Made by a program: the position numbers and the translations under genes. The notes beneath the pieces were generated by a model that had not been told where the DNA came from, did no database searches, and worked only from the letters and a program-made list of their open reading frames with translations. Of a stretch of DNA of 64,000 nt, positions 27,220 to 36,220 are shown piece by piece. The DNA is from Cyanobacteria bacterium REEB459 (lineage in GTDB: Bacteria > Cyanobacteriota > Cyanobacteriia > Phormidesmidales > Phormidesmidaceae), in assembly GCA_018970085.1 (NCBI GenBank), contig JAGWXD010000006.1, positions 22,196 through 86,195 on the forward strand. The letters are read 5' to 3'. Positions within the stretch are counted from its first letter, which is position 1. Each line of letters opens with the position of its first letter.

Positions 27220-27789
27220 TTGCCCATCGCTGTGAATTCAACCACCACTTACTCCACGTTATTTCTAACCCTGCTGTTGATGGTAGGGTTATTCTTTTTT
27301 ATTCGAGCCTCTACCAAAGACCGTACAGAAACCCTGGATTTGGTTGCCCCAGAGGCTCCCGAATTGACTATGCAAGCCTTGACTCGTTATTTTCAGGGGC
27401 GAGCCTACCAACTCCAGAGTGTTGAGCCCATGGAGGCTAGTCTGCAATTTACCGGTATGGTCAGGCCTAGCTGGTTTCTGGCTGGATTCCTCACCGTTCT
27501 TGCGGCGGTAGGCTGTCTTTGCCTTGCCCTGGTCTTGGCCAGTTTATTTCCCCAAAATGGGCTGCTATTCCTTGGGCTGATCTGGCTGGCCCCTGCCGCA
27601 GGCTGGTTCTACTGGCAACGAGCTGGGCGAGAAGAGCATATCAGGCTAACTCTGCGCTCAGATGTCGGGGCCGACTCTTCAGCATCTCAGGTTTTACAAA
27701 TTACGGCCCATCGCGATGAACTGATTGCTCTACAGCAGGCCTGGACTAAAGATCGCTTGGCCCATCTGGGGGATAACAGGGCTCCCTAG
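27220..27789 (+). CDS. CCB2/CCB4-like cytochrome b6f haem assembly factor
   Basis: 189 residues from a TTG start (a GTG at 27232 is the alternative; no ATG is available). An N-terminal hydrophobic helix (TLFLTLLLMVGLFFFIRAS) is followed by KDRTE, ALTRYFQGRAYQ and a second hydrophobic pair (about 88-125) containing APAAGWFYWQRAGREE. This pattern matches the cofactor assembly of complex C subunit B family. In plastids CCB2 and CCB4 help attach haem ci to cytochrome b6. The same role is inferred here. It overlaps the convergent gene by 4 bases. Confidence 0.75.
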   Translation: MPIAVNSTTTYSTLFLTLLLMVGLFFFIRASTKDRTETLDLVAPEAPELTMQALTRYFQGRAYQLQSVEPMEASLQFTGMVRPSWFLAGFLTVLAAVGCLCLALVLASLFPQNGLLFLGLIWLAPAAGWFYWQRAGREEHIRLTLRSDVGADSSASQVLQITAHRDELIALQQAWTKDRLAHLGDNRAP

Positions 27790-28034
27790 GAGTCTTCTGC
27801 CTCCAGGGTCTGCCGGGATTCCCCCCAGTAGGCGCTGATGGTTATAGTCTCTTGATCCCCTTGGATTTGGGAGCTCCATCGGTAAATGGTATGTTTAGGA
27901 TTCACCCCCACCTCCAGGAGTTTAGCTCCCATGTAATACTCCATGGAATTACGAGTTCGTTGTTTAAAGAACTCCGATTGATGCTTGGCAATAGTGCGGG
28001 AAAGGTGGGCCTGGGTGGGCTTGGGTTTGGCCAT
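27786..28034 (-). CDS. Small hypothetical protein
   Basis: 82 residues from the ATG at 28034; the open frame continues upstream without a good start. The sequence is basic at the N-terminus (MAKPKPTQAHLSRTIAKHQ) and contains RTRNSMEYYMGAKLLEVG and TIYRWSS, ending in an acidic tail. No membrane segment or known motif is seen. It looks like a conserved soluble cyanobacterial protein, but I cannot name a family. It is convergent with the CCB2/CCB4-like gene. Confidence 0.55.
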   Translation of the reverse strand: MAKPKPTQAHLSRTIAKHQSEFFKQRTRNSMEYYMGAKLLEVGVNPKHTIYRWSSQIQGDQETITISAYWGESRQTLEAEDS

Positions 28035-28220
28035 AAATCTATAGGGGAAAGGGTTGACACACTGACAGGGGTTGATCGAGGCAGGATAGCTTAAGCCTGC
28101 AAACAGTAGATGAACGGGTTGGGGTCTACCCTGGTCAAGGGGGGCTAGCCACACCTGGCTGTAGAAACCTCAGGCAAGGGTCAACCCCCTGATCTCTAGC
28201 TGGCGATGGCCTAACATCCC

Positions 28221-28574
28221 TTAGGGCTGACTGGCTCCTAAGGGGCGTAGGCCAATCTCACTACAGACTTCATAGAACGCCGTTGTCTGAGGAGCGATAA
28301 ATAGGTGGGCGATTTTAGCCAGAGTTTGTTGATAAACAGTATTTTGATGTTCGCCCATGGTTTCTACATTATCCCAAAGAATGATGGCAATACCGCGGTC
28401 AGTCCCCGCTTCTTGCATCAGGTAGGCTCCTTGAAAACCGTTGCTATAGGTAACAACGGCCTTTTCATAGAGTTGTCGAGCTTCAGAAAAGCAACCAGGC
28501 TTAAAGTCGCCAATGGCGATATAGGCATACTTATGCTTGAGAAAATCGTCAAAATCGAGAATGGTAAATCTGAT
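28221..28574 (-). CDS. Conserved hypothetical protein with no standard start codon in the complete frame
   Basis: The open frame from a TAA at 28575-28577 to the stop at 28221 encodes about 117 residues that look like one intact domain: IRFTILDFDDFLKHKYAYIA, GDFKPGCFSEARQLYEKA, then MQEAGTDRGIAIILWDNVE and a TTAFYEVCSEIG end. The first ATG (28418) would remove half of this. No ATG, GTG or TTG lies between the TAA and that ATG, only ATC or ATT. Either a rare start is used, or the 5' end is frameshifted or lost. Function is unknown. Confidence 0.55.
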   Translation of the reverse strand: MRFTILDFDDFLKHKYAYIAIGDFKPGCFSEARQLYEKAVVTYSNGFQGAYLMQEAGTDRGIAIILWDNVETMGEHQNTVYQQTLAKIAHLFIAPQTTAFYEVCSEIGLRPLGASQP

Positions 28575-28790
28575 TTAGGTAGGTACGGCAGAGGGTGACT
28601 AGGGCTGACTGAGGGAGTCAGCAAATTACTATCTCATGGTTTAGTTTCTCTTCGATCGCCTACCCCAGAGTTTCTTTCTAAGCTAGGTTTTAGATTTCTG
28701 ATTTTGGTGGGGTGAAAAATCATGGGGATTAAAGTCAGGCTTCTAGCTGGGGGTAGTTAACCGCTCGGCCTACCCTGGTCTGAGGACAGT

Positions 28791-29330
28791 TTATGGGTCT
28801 AAATAGGCTCCAACCAACAGGCGATCGCTCCACCGTCGTAAGCGCTGACCCAATCGTTTTTTTACCTGATTAAGCCGACGATTAAGGTGGCTTATCATCC
28901 CTTCTTGCCAGGCTCCTGCCATCGCTGTCAGGCGTCTCCAGAAACCAGTTTGCCGGGGTAGGGTGACCACCAGGGCTCCCCCAGTTTGATAGCTGACCTG
29001 GATGTGCCTGTGCCAAACCGCGGCTGGCAGAGCCAAGGACTGGTGGAAAGGTCTGATGGCTCCACCATAGAGATAGGGGATGGGCTGATGTCCCAGAAAG
29101 GTTAGCGATCGCTGGGTGGCCTGTACCTCTACGGTAGTGGGGTCTACTCCCGGAAAGAAGGCTGTCACCAGTAGAGCTTCTGGGGTCTGCTGAATTTCAA
29201 TTGAGGTCACCTGCAGTCGCCCTGAGTCAGAGATCCCGAAAGGATTCACGGCTGTCATCACGCCATTTTGCTGCCCCTGGACGGCGGCTAACTCTAATTC
29301 CCAAATTGGTGACCACCATACTCTAGCCAT
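28791..29330 (-). CDS. Divergent Hsp20/alpha-crystallin-like protein
   Basis: 179 residues. The middle (about 42-127) has alpha-crystallin-like strands: IEIQQTPEALLVTAFFPGVD, VEVQATQRSLTFLG, RPFHQSLALPAAV and GALVVTLPR. The N-terminus is short and Trp-rich. The C-terminus is an unusual basic, helical extension (LNRRLNQVKKRLGQRLRRW) in place of the IxI tail of typical small heat-shock proteins. A chaperone role is likely by fold only. A 14-bp tandem repeat sits just upstream. Confidence 0.65.
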   Translation of the reverse strand: MARVWWSPIWELELAAVQGQQNGVMTAVNPFGISDSGRLQVTSIEIQQTPEALLVTAFFPGVDPTTVEVQATQRSLTFLGHQPIPYLYGGAIRPFHQSLALPAAVWHRHIQVSYQTGGALVVTLPRQTGFWRRLTAMAGAWQEGMISHLNRRLNQVKKRLGQRLRRWSDRLLVGAYLDP

Positions 29331-29375
29331 AGCCCCTCCTTCTACAGTTGGAATGATGCTGTAGAGTGTTTGTTG

Positions 29376-29402
29376 TTATCGATATTTATTTATCGATATT
29401 TA
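29376..29402. repeat. Two tandem 14-bp AT-rich repeats upstream of the Hsp20-like gene
   Basis: TTATCGATATTTA occurs twice with a 14-base period, about 45 bases 5' of the minus-strand Hsp20-like gene. Each unit contains ATCGAT. The position suits an operator or promoter element; no known heat-shock element such as CIRCE is visible. Confidence 0.55.
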
Positions 29403-29416
29403 AATGATGGCGGTCA

Positions 29417-29450
29417 GGGGGCAAGCCCAGGGGGCGGAAAGCCCCCTGAG
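29417..29450. repeat. GC-rich hairpin repeat, copy related to the psaA-psaB spacer
   Basis: GGGGGCAAGCCC followed by a perfect 8-bp hairpin (CAGGGGGC-GGAAA-GCCCCCTG) and GAG. A very similar core, GGGGGCAAGCCC then GGGGGCG and AACCCCTGAG, lies between psaA and psaB (42376-42406). It may end the hupE transcript, though there is no T-run. Confidence 0.55.
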
Positions 29451-29479
29451 TGCAGGGCGTATAACCGGCTGTTGAGACC

Positions 29480-30178
29480 CTAGGGTTGGAAATGGGTTAA
29501 TAGGGCCTCCACTCCCTGACCGTAGATCAGGGCTAGCCCAACTCCAGACAAAATCCAGCCAGCAGTGCTGAGCCTGGAGCTGATCGACTCTGGAGCCAGC
29601 GAACGGGCCCCCAGGCTGACCCGAGCCAGACAATAGGCTCCCAGGGAAATCCCTAGTTGAATCACCGTAAAGCCCGCCAAGTAGCTGATTAAGGGCTCCA
29701 AGCGGGCCCCAAAAATAGACTCTCCGTAACCGTAACCATGGCAAAGACCAGCCAGGGCCGTCAGCATCACGACAGCCACCAGAGGAATCTGTTGACCAAG
29801 CCCCAATAGCAGGCTGAAGCTGACCAGAGAGGCCATAATTCCCCATTCTGCTCCCACCAGGGTGAGGTTCATTAGGTGGGCAGCCGTACCCACCATGGCC
29901 ATGACGACAAAGGCGATAGGCATGATCAGCCCGCGGGGTTTAGTCGCTGCCAGTAGCCCTAGGGCCACGATAAAAGCAGCATGGTCCAGACCGATCAGAG
30001 GGTGGGCCAGACCTGAAATAAATCCTGCCAACGCTGACTCAGGAACCCTCCCCCCCATCAGATGGTGGGCCAGGGCGGGAGACGCCAGCACCAGTAAGGT
30101 GAGAATTGAGGCACCAATCAGCAGGCGCCGCAGTAAGCGACTTGGGCGGGGAGTATAGTCTTTCAACCAATTCATCAT
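29480..30178 (-). CDS. HupE/UreJ family metal permease, probable cobalt transporter
   Basis: 232 residues. A signal-like N-terminal helix (residues 19-37, ending ASPALAHH) precedes six or so hydrophobic segments. The family signature HPLIGLDHAAFIVALG is at about residues 58-73 and GLCHGYGYGES at about 143-153, both with conserved histidines. HupE/UreJ proteins carry nickel or cobalt. The cobalamin riboswitch just upstream on the same strand strongly favours cobalt uptake for vitamin B12 synthesis. Such B12-controlled hupE genes are known in cyanobacteria. Confidence 0.88.
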   Translation of the reverse strand: MMNWLKDYTPRPSRLLRRLLIGASILTLLVLASPALAHHLMGGRVPESALAGFISGLAHPLIGLDHAAFIVALGLLAATKPRGLIMPIAFVVMAMVGTAAHLMNLTLVGAEWGIMASLVSFSLLLGLGQQIPLVAVVMLTALAGLCHGYGYGESIFGARLEPLISYLAGFTVIQLGISLGAYCLARVSLGARSLAPESISSRLSTAGWILSGVGLALIYGQGVEALLTHFQP

Positions 30179-30261
30179 CTGTATCTCGCAGATAGAGGGT
30201 TAGATCACAGGTTACCTGGGTGCTGACCGCTGCCTCTTGGCGTAGGCGACAGCGTGGACCA

Positions 30262-30432
30262 GGCTCAAACCTACCGGCGGGCATTCTGACTCAGGCTTTT
30301 CTGGTTTGATGATGGCGGCACAGGGTACGCCTGCGCCATGGAAAAGCGTTTACAGCTGCGGAACAGTGCTGGACTTACACCAGACTTTCCCCCTTACCGC
30401 TAGCGGCTGATCTTCGCTAGCACCGATAGAGA
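30262..30432 (-). promoter_or_regulatory. Cobalamin (B12) riboswitch
   Basis: On the minus strand the core reads GGGGGAAAGTCTGGTG, then AAGTCCAGCACTGTTCCGC, then GCAGCTGTAA (30350-30359), ending with the B12 box AGTCAGAATGCCCGCC (30276-30291), which fits the consensus at nearly all positions. The 5' TCGGTGCTAGCG arm is also present. It lies about 85 bases upstream of the HupE/UreJ gene and should switch it off when adenosylcobalamin is plentiful. Outer boundaries are approximate. Confidence 0.93.
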
Positions 30433-30566
30433 CTGTTGCAGCATAGCACGGCAGGGGCTGGCCAACGGCTGTCGATGTCGGCTAGGGTTCTCAACATCAA
30501 AGCAGTTAAGCTCCCATAGCCGCTCGCTGACGATGGTGGAGCCGGATCCCCTGGTCAGCTCCTGGC

Positions 30567-31487
30567 CTAATTGCGGTTGTTGTCAGAAAAACAGGTGCGG
30601 CTACCGCCCCAACTAAGTTTCTGTCGTAGGGTACTGTAGTAGGAATAGTCCTGACGAAGAATAATAAATTTGCTGACATGGCTGGCACTGCGCACATCAA
30701 CTCGCTGACCTGGCCAGATCGCCGTACCCAACACGCCGTCGGTCCAGAGTTTAGTGCTGAGGTCAGGATCGGCCAGGGGCCACACACTAACCACCGAGCC
30801 GGGGGGCAACACAATAGAACGGCTGGAGAGGCTAAGGGGACATAGGGGGGTAATCACGATTGCATTCATACCCGGATGAATGATCGGTCCCCCAGCGGCC
30901 ACGGTGTATCCGGTAGAGCCGGTTGGAGTACTAATCAGCAGGCCATCTCCCTGGTATTGATCCACCACTTCCCCGTCGATTTCCATTTCCAGGGTAGAGG
31001 TTATCATGCGATCGGAGGAGGCTGGTTTAATGGTCATTTCGTTCAGGGCTAGAAAGGTGTCGCTGGCGGCTTCTCGTTCCATTGCCCCGCCATGGAAAAT
31101 CTGCGCCTGCAACATCATGCGTTGCTGGATAGCAAAGCGATCGCCCCGCAGCCGGTCCCATACCACCTCCGTACTTTCCATTTGTGTAGAGGTTTCGGTC
31201 AAGAAGCCCAAATGGCCGCCAATGTTGACCGCTAAAATAGGAATATCTTCGGGTGCCAGATGGCGAGCAGCGGCCAGCGCTGTACCGTCGCCCCCAAAAA
31301 CAATCGCCAGGTCGATAGGCTGGTTAACCGAGGCCAGAAAAACCGGATAGGGATTATCTTTGGGACCACTAGGACCCCTCAACACCCGACTACCCATCGC
31401 CTCTAACTGGTGGGCACAGGTTTCTGCCCATTTCTGACTCAGCCGATTTCTAGCCTTATGAACAATAATGACCTGATTAAGTTGCAC
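30567..31487 (-). CDS. nadK: NAD kinase
   Basis: This cytosolic enzyme of 306 residues phosphorylates NAD+ to NADP+, using ATP or polyphosphate. The catalytic GGDGT motif is at residues 65-69, followed by NIGGHLGFLTE, LNEMTIKP and the diagnostic DGLLISTPTGSTGYTVAAGGPI region (two adjoining blocks), ending with SRSIVLPPGS. Length is normal for cyanobacterial NadK. It lies 119 bases after ndhE on the same strand and might share its transcript. Confidence 0.96.
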   Translation of the reverse strand: MQLNQVIIVHKARNRLSQKWAETCAHQLEAMGSRVLRGPSGPKDNPYPVFLASVNQPIDLAIVFGGDGTALAAARHLAPEDIPILAVNIGGHLGFLTETSTQMESTEVVWDRLRGDRFAIQQRMMLQAQIFHGGAMEREAASDTFLALNEMTIKPASSDRMITSTLEMEIDGEVVDQYQGDGLLISTPTGSTGYTVAAGGPIIHPGMNAIVITPLCPLSLSSRSIVLPPGSVVSVWPLADPDLSTKLWTDGVLGTAIWPGQRVDVRSASHVSKFIILRQDYSYYSTLRQKLSWGGSRTCFSDNNRN

Positions 31488-31606
31488 AACTAAGCGGTAC
31501 CATCATATTCAAGACCGACCGGTGCAGAATAGTCATGCATCAACATTGCCTAACCCTCGGGCCGCTCTGGATTCTAACTAAATCTACCCCCTAGGCTCAC
31601 TCTAAT

Positions 31607-31912
31607 CTACCATTTTAGTAGATTGAATTGTTCCATGTCGATAGTGTCGCGATTACGATAGATTGATAGCACAATAGCCAGCCCAACTGCAGCCTCTGCC
31701 GCTGCAATGCTGATTACAAAAACAGCGAAAACCTGGCCATTAATGCCGACTGGATCTAGATAGTTAGAAAAGGCCATTAAATTAAGGTTTACCGCATTCA
31801 GCATCAGCTCAATGGACATCAACACCCGAATTACATTGCGACTGGTTACCAGTCCATAGATGCCAATACAAAAGAGGGCGGCGGCTACTAACAAAAAGTA
31901 TTCAAGTCGCAT
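31607..31912 (-). CDS. ndhE: NAD(P)H-quinone oxidoreductase subunit 4L (NdhE)
   Basis: 101 residues with three transmembrane helices, the NuoK homologue in the membrane arm of NDH-1. It begins [15 protein letters not shown] and has [21 protein letters not shown] with the conserved glutamates of the proton channel (here in IELMLN and AAAEAAVG). I start at the ATG at 31912; the frame extends 17 codons upstream without family similarity. It is the last gene of ndhA-I-G-E. Confidence 0.96.
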   Translation of the reverse strand: MRLEYFLLVAAALFCIGIYGLVTSRNVIRVLMSIELMLNAVNLNLMAFSNYLDPVGINGQVFAVFVISIAAAEAAVGLAIVLSIYRNRDTIDMEQFNLLKW

Positions 31913-32035
31913 AGTCCAATCTGATAAACAAGGATAACAATCGATAGACCAATAAGAAGGCAATTAACACTTGAGTCGGCGGTCAAACTTACCTTAAGCC
32001 GCTAGCTAGCTAACCCCTAATCTCTCCCCTATGCC

Positions 32036-32644
32036 TTAGGATTCGCGGAGATCAGCGGTAGATACCAGCTCTCTGGGTCTCTCTGGTAGTTGCAGAGTAT
32101 CAGACTCAGGTTCGCCAGGGCTAACATCGGGAATAAATTCCCGGCGGGCAAGTACGATAGCGCCAATCAGGGCAATCAATAACAATACTGAAGCCAGCTC
32201 AAAGGGTAATAAATAATCGGAAAAAAAGTGCTTGCCGATCTCAGCGATCGCTCCTTCCCCTACCGGTGTGTCTGAGGAAATATCCCAGCTGGTATTGACT
32301 ACCGACAGAGTTAGCAGGGCAAATAGACCAGCGCAGACCCCACCGGTGACTAACTGGCCTAACCAGGCTCGGGCGATGGGTTGTAGGGCTTGGCGTTTGT
32401 TTACCAGCATGATCCCAAAGAGAATCAATACGTTAACAGCACCAACGTATACCAGAACTTGAGCGGCGGCTACAAACCCAGCATTGAGCAAAATATACAT
32501 ACCAGCCATGCTAATAAATACGCCCCCTAGCAAAAAGGCTGAGTAGACGATATTGTCTAGCAGTACAACGGCCAGGGCGCTACCCAACATCATGGCGGCT
32601 AGCAAGGCCAACGTAACCAGCTGAACTCCTTGGGCTAATGTCAC
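32036..32644 (-). CDS. ndhG: NAD(P)H-quinone oxidoreductase subunit 6 (NdhG)
   Basis: 202 residues with five hydrophobic segments, the NuoJ homologue. Recognisable parts are LLDNIVYSAFLLGGVFISMAG, LNAGFVAAAQVLVYVGAVNV and a C-terminal LLLIALIGAIVLARRE, then a cytoplasmic tail with DVSPGEPESD. It belongs to the membrane arm of NDH-1, which serves respiration and cyclic electron flow. It follows ndhI by 76 bases in the same operon. Confidence 0.95.
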   Translation of the reverse strand: MTLAQGVQLVTLALLAAMMLGSALAVVLLDNIVYSAFLLGGVFISMAGMYILLNAGFVAAAQVLVYVGAVNVLILFGIMLVNKRQALQPIARAWLGQLVTGGVCAGLFALLTLSVVNTSWDISSDTPVGEGAIAEIGKHFFSDYLLPFELASVLLLIALIGAIVLARREFIPDVSPGEPESDTLQLPERPRELVSTADLRES

Positions 32645-32720
32645 TCGCTTTTACTCCTGATAAACATAAACGCTTTAATTGTGCTTCCTTTAGTAGGTTT
32701 GCTTCCCCGCCCGCCACTAG

Positions 32721-33317
32721 TTAAGGGTCACCAGGGGTGGCCGTCTCCTCAAGAATTTCCTGGGGTAATTTACCAGCCCGGCGAGTATTAGCAGGTAAGT
32801 CGTGGGGGTCCATAACTCCCTTAGGCAAATAGGCCAGTTCTCGTAAGGGGGTCACCATGGCATCTTGAGTAACCTTGTAGGGAAGCCGACCCAAGGCTAC
32901 GTTGTCATAATTTAGCTCGTGGCGATCGTAGGCTGCCAACTCGTACTCTTCGGTCATGGAGAGGCAATTGGTGGGGCAATATTCAACACAATTACCGCAA
33001 AAAATACACACACCAAAATCAATGCTGTAGTGTTTAAGGGTCTTTTTCTTTGTTGCTTTGTCAAAGTCCCAGTCAACCACCGGAAGGTTAATCGGGCATA
33101 CCCGTACACAAACCTCGCAGGCTATACACTTATCAAATTCAAAGTGAATTCTGCCCCGAAATCGTTCAGAGGGAATCAACTTTTCGTAGGGATATTGAAC
33201 CGTAACAGGACGACGCCCCATATGTTCAAAGGTAACCGACAACCCCTGACCAATGTACTTGGCTGCTTGAAAACTATCCTTCGCGTAGTCGCCAATTTGT
33301 TTTAGAAAACCTAGCAT
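32721..33317 (-). CDS. ndhI: NAD(P)H-quinone oxidoreductase subunit I (NdhI)
   Basis: 198 residues with two 4Fe-4S ferredoxin motifs: [16 protein letters not shown] and [17 protein letters not shown]. These clusters (N6a and N6b) carry electrons towards plastoquinone; in cyanobacterial NDH-1 the donor is ferredoxin. The N-terminus [15 protein letters not shown] and the C-terminal [17 protein letters not shown] are typical of the cyanobacterial and plastid protein. It is the second gene of ndhA-I-G-E. Confidence 0.97.
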   Translation of the reverse strand: MLGFLKQIGDYAKDSFQAAKYIGQGLSVTFEHMGRRPVTVQYPYEKLIPSERFRGRIHFEFDKCIACEVCVRVCPINLPVVDWDFDKATKKKTLKHYSIDFGVCIFCGNCVEYCPTNCLSMTEEYELAAYDRHELNYDNVALGRLPYKVTQDAMVTPLRELAYLPKGVMDPHDLPANTRRAGKLPQEILEETATPGDP

Positions 33318-33398
33318 GGAGGAAACCTCTGAAATAATCGACAGGTGTCAATAGTAAGGGGGAAGAAGCCAGAAGAAAACAGTCTTTCAACCGTTAGA

Positions 33399-34517
33399 CT
33401 AGCCACCAAAGGCAACCGGAAAGGTCAGTTTTAACGCAGCAGTTAATAGCAGATTGACAAGGGAAACGGGTAATAAAAACTTCCACCCAAAATCTAAAAG
33501 CTGGTCAATACGAACTCTAGGTACTGTCCACCGCAACAAGATGGCAGTAAAGACCAGAGCATAGGCTTTAAACAAGGTCATCATGATGCCAATGGCGGCG
33601 GTAATCACTTGGAGCCAGGCGGTATCTTCACTAACCCTGAGTAAACTCGCGATCCAGGTGACCGACACCGGAAATTCCCAGCCCCCCAGGTATAGGATCG
33701 AAACAATTAGAGCCGATAGCACCAGATTAACGTAGGAGCCCACGTAAAACAGGCCAAACTTCATACCGGTGTATTCAGTTTGATACCCAGCCACTAACTC
33801 TTCTTCAGCCTCTGGCAGGTCAAAGGGTAAACGCTCACACTCGGCTAAAGCGGCAATCCAAAAAATCAGGAAACCGGCTGGCTGACGCCAGATATTCCAC
33901 CCTAAGATGCCATAACCTGACTGCTGGTTAACAATATCAATGGTACTGAGGCTATTGGACATCAGCACAATGGCCAATACCGCTAGAGCCATGGGAATTT
34001 CGTAGCTAATCGATTGGGCTGCTGCCCTTAGCCCTCCTAGAAGGGAGTACTTATTATTAGAGGAATAACCAGCCATCAGCAAACCAATGGGCGCAATGCT
34101 AGACAGTGCAATCCATAAAAATATGCCAATGCCAATGTCAGTAATCACCATATGTTGACCGAAGGGGACGATCAAATAGGAGAGAAACACAGGAATCACC
34201 ACGATCGCTGGTCCCAGGGTAAATAAAATGGGATCGGCCTTGGCCGGCGTAATATCTTCTTTAAAGAGCAGTTTAATGCCATCAGCGGCAGCCTGCAGAG
34301 TGCCCAGGGGCCCTACATACTCTGGACCGATACGCTGTTGAGCAGCGGCAGAAATCTTACGCTCTAGCCAGACCGTGACAAAAATACTGACGGTGGCACC
34401 AATTAAGATCAAAACCATGGGAAACGGCAACCACAGAGCTTGAGCCGCCCCCTGGGGTAAGCCTAAATCCGTCAAGATTTCGATAAAGCTACCTTGTAGG
34501 TCAATTCCTGGGTTCAT
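33399..34517 (-). CDS. ndhA: NAD(P)H-quinone oxidoreductase subunit 1 (NdhA)
   Basis: 372 residues with about eight transmembrane helices, the NuoH homologue at the quinone site. Signatures include [49 protein letters not shown] and [20 protein letters not shown] (the loop near the quinone pocket), with the [12 protein letters not shown] continuation. It opens the ndhA-I-G-E operon downstream of gltA; a terminator lies between gltA and ndhA, so ndhA has its own promoter in the 34518-34780 region. Confidence 0.97.
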   Translation of the reverse strand: MNPGIDLQGSFIEILTDLGLPQGAAQALWLPFPMVLILIGATVSIFVTVWLERKISAAAQQRIGPEYVGPLGTLQAAADGIKLLFKEDITPAKADPILFTLGPAIVVIPVFLSYLIVPFGQHMVITDIGIGIFLWIALSSIAPIGLLMAGYSSNNKYSLLGGLRAAAQSISYEIPMALAVLAIVLMSNSLSTIDIVNQQSGYGILGWNIWRQPAGFLIFWIAALAECERLPFDLPEAEEELVAGYQTEYTGMKFGLFYVGSYVNLVLSALIVSILYLGGWEFPVSVTWIASLLRVSEDTAWLQVITAAIGIMMTLFKAYALVFTAILLRWTVPRVRIDQLLDFGWKFLLPVSLVNLLLTAALKLTFPVAFGG

Positions 34518-34893
34518 CTATCAGTACCTGGCACAACCGTTATTAACCATAGCCTAGGTCAGAGCTTCTATGCAGTTAGCAGTCAACATAGGCTGCTATC
34601 CATTAAACAATGAGCCATAGCAAAATTCTACTCCCTTTCCCAGGGATAGTCTGGGCCTTCCTACCCCTTCGGTCGATAAAAAAAATCCTGTGGGATCATT
34701 AATAGAGTCCCCTAGATGCCGATCTTAGCTTCTCCCGGGCGGTTCTTGGCGGGACCAACCGGCCTCTCTACCCTGGGCTCGAGATAAAAAAAGCCCTCCA
34801 GTCCAAAGGATTGGAGGGGCAGGAGTTCCTGAAAATCGTCACTGAATATATAGTGCAGCCAGATCGGGTTTGTGCCCAGAGGGGTCTGACCCA
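34518..34893. other. ndhA promoter region and gltA 3' end
   Basis: The gltA terminator occupies 34786-34820. The remaining roughly 260 bases before ndhA, partly AT-rich (34600-34700), should contain the ndhA-I-G-E promoter and 5' UTR. A 60-codon open frame here (34712-34894) overlaps the terminator and is not called. Confidence 0.5.
34786..34820 (-). terminator. Rho-independent terminator of gltA
   Basis: Read on the minus strand: CCCTCCA-A-TCC-TTT-GGA-C-TGGAGGG, a 10-bp stem with one A/C mismatch, closed further by G-C and followed by seven T. It begins about 75 bases after the gltA stop. Confidence 0.88.
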
Positions 34894-36075
34894 TCAGGAG
34901 GACAGAGAAATCTGAAATTTTTGTTGATCCCAGGTATGGGGGCGATTAGATAGATTCACATAGGGTTGACCCCGTTCGCCGGTGTAGACCTGGGTGGGTC
35001 TGAAGATGCGATTTTCTCCCAGTTGCTCCTTCCAATGGGCTAGCCAACCGGCTACCCGGGCAATGGCAAACACCGGGGTGAATAGGTCAGTGGGAATCCC
35101 CAGTTTGCGATAAACTAGGCCCGAGTAAAAGTCAACGTTGGGATAAATTCCTTTATGACCGAGTTTTTCGGATACGGCTTGCTCCATTTCCAGGGCAATG
35201 GCGTAATAGTGGTCTTGGCCAAACTTCTCAAATAGCTGTTCTGCCAGTTTTTGTAGAATGGTAGCCCGGGGATCTTTAACTTTGTAGACCCGGTGGCCAA
35301 ATCCCATGATTTTCGATTTCTGTTCAATACAGCGATCGACAAAAGGCCGAACATTCTCAACACTACCAATATTTTGCAGCATTTCAAGCACCTCCTCATT
35401 GGCCCCGCCATGAAGAGGGCCGGCCAGAGTCCCTACTGCTGAAGCCACCACAGCATAGGGATCGGTTAGGGTTGAAGCCGTCACCATGGCCGAAAAAGTT
35501 GACGCATTGATGGTGTGTTCGGCGTGCAAAATCAAGCAGATATCAAAAATACGAGCAGCTAGAGGATCGGGTTGCTGTTCATTTAGCATGTATAGAAAGT
35601 TGGCGGCGTAATCAAGATCATCTCGTGGCTGCACCGGGTCATTGCCCTTTCTCATTAATTGAAAGGCTGCCACCATGGTAGGAATTTTAGCTAGCAATCG
35701 CACCACAGCTTTTTGAATATAGACAGGGTTATCCAGGGCGCGACGGGAGTAAAACAGCCCGAGGGCGGCGGCACAGGCCTGGAGGGCATCCATGGGATGC
35801 CCACTTTCTGGAAAGCACTTCATCATGTCGCGGATACGATACTTTAGCCTGCGGTGATAGCGAATTTGGTGTTCGAAGGCGTCTAACTCGGGCTGGGAGG
35901 GTAAGGTACCCCAAATCAACAGATAGGCAGTTTCCAGGAAACTGCTGTGGTGAGCTAGGTCCTCGATGTTGATGCCACGATACTCTAATTTACCGGCTTG
36001 ACCATCAACAAAACTGATGCTGGATTGAGTGGCCGGTATCCCTTCTAAGCCTGGTCTATACTCGCATAGGGTCAT
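34894..36075 (-). CDS. gltA: Citrate synthase
   Basis: 393 residues. It condenses acetyl-CoA and oxaloacetate to citrate, the entry step of the TCA branch that supplies 2-oxoglutarate for nitrogen assimilation. Catalytic motifs are ILHAEHTINASTFSA (His), GPLHGGANEEVLEML (His), GFGHRVYKVKDPRA (His/Arg) and NVDFYSGLVYRKLGIP (Asp). The N-terminus SISFVDGQAGKLEYRGINI is typical of the small bacterial type. It lies directly upstream of ndhA-I-G-E but ends in its own terminator. Confidence 0.97.
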   Translation of the reverse strand: MTLCEYRPGLEGIPATQSSISFVDGQAGKLEYRGINIEDLAHHSSFLETAYLLIWGTLPSQPELDAFEHQIRYHRRLKYRIRDMMKCFPESGHPMDALQACAAALGLFYSRRALDNPVYIQKAVVRLLAKIPTMVAAFQLMRKGNDPVQPRDDLDYAANFLYMLNEQQPDPLAARIFDICLILHAEHTINASTFSAMVTASTLTDPYAVVASAVGTLAGPLHGGANEEVLEMLQNIGSVENVRPFVDRCIEQKSKIMGFGHRVYKVKDPRATILQKLAEQLFEKFGQDHYYAIALEMEQAVSEKLGHKGIYPNVDFYSGLVYRKLGIPTDLFTPVFAIARVAGWLAHWKEQLGENRIFRPTQVYTGERGQPYVNLSNRPHTWDQQKFQISLSS

Positions 36076-36220
36076 AAACAGATACTCGTGATTATTTAAT
36101 TATCATTTCAAGGGAATGAGCGACTTTGCCGTTGTCAACGCTACCAAATCTTTGCACAAAAACTAATTGAGTTAACTAATCGGGGTGATCCTGTAACTCC
36201 CTGGGCTGTGTGCCGGTCGC

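Noticed and set aside
34712..34894. 60-codon ORF between ndhA and gltA
   Set aside because: It overlaps the clear gltA terminator and has no motif.
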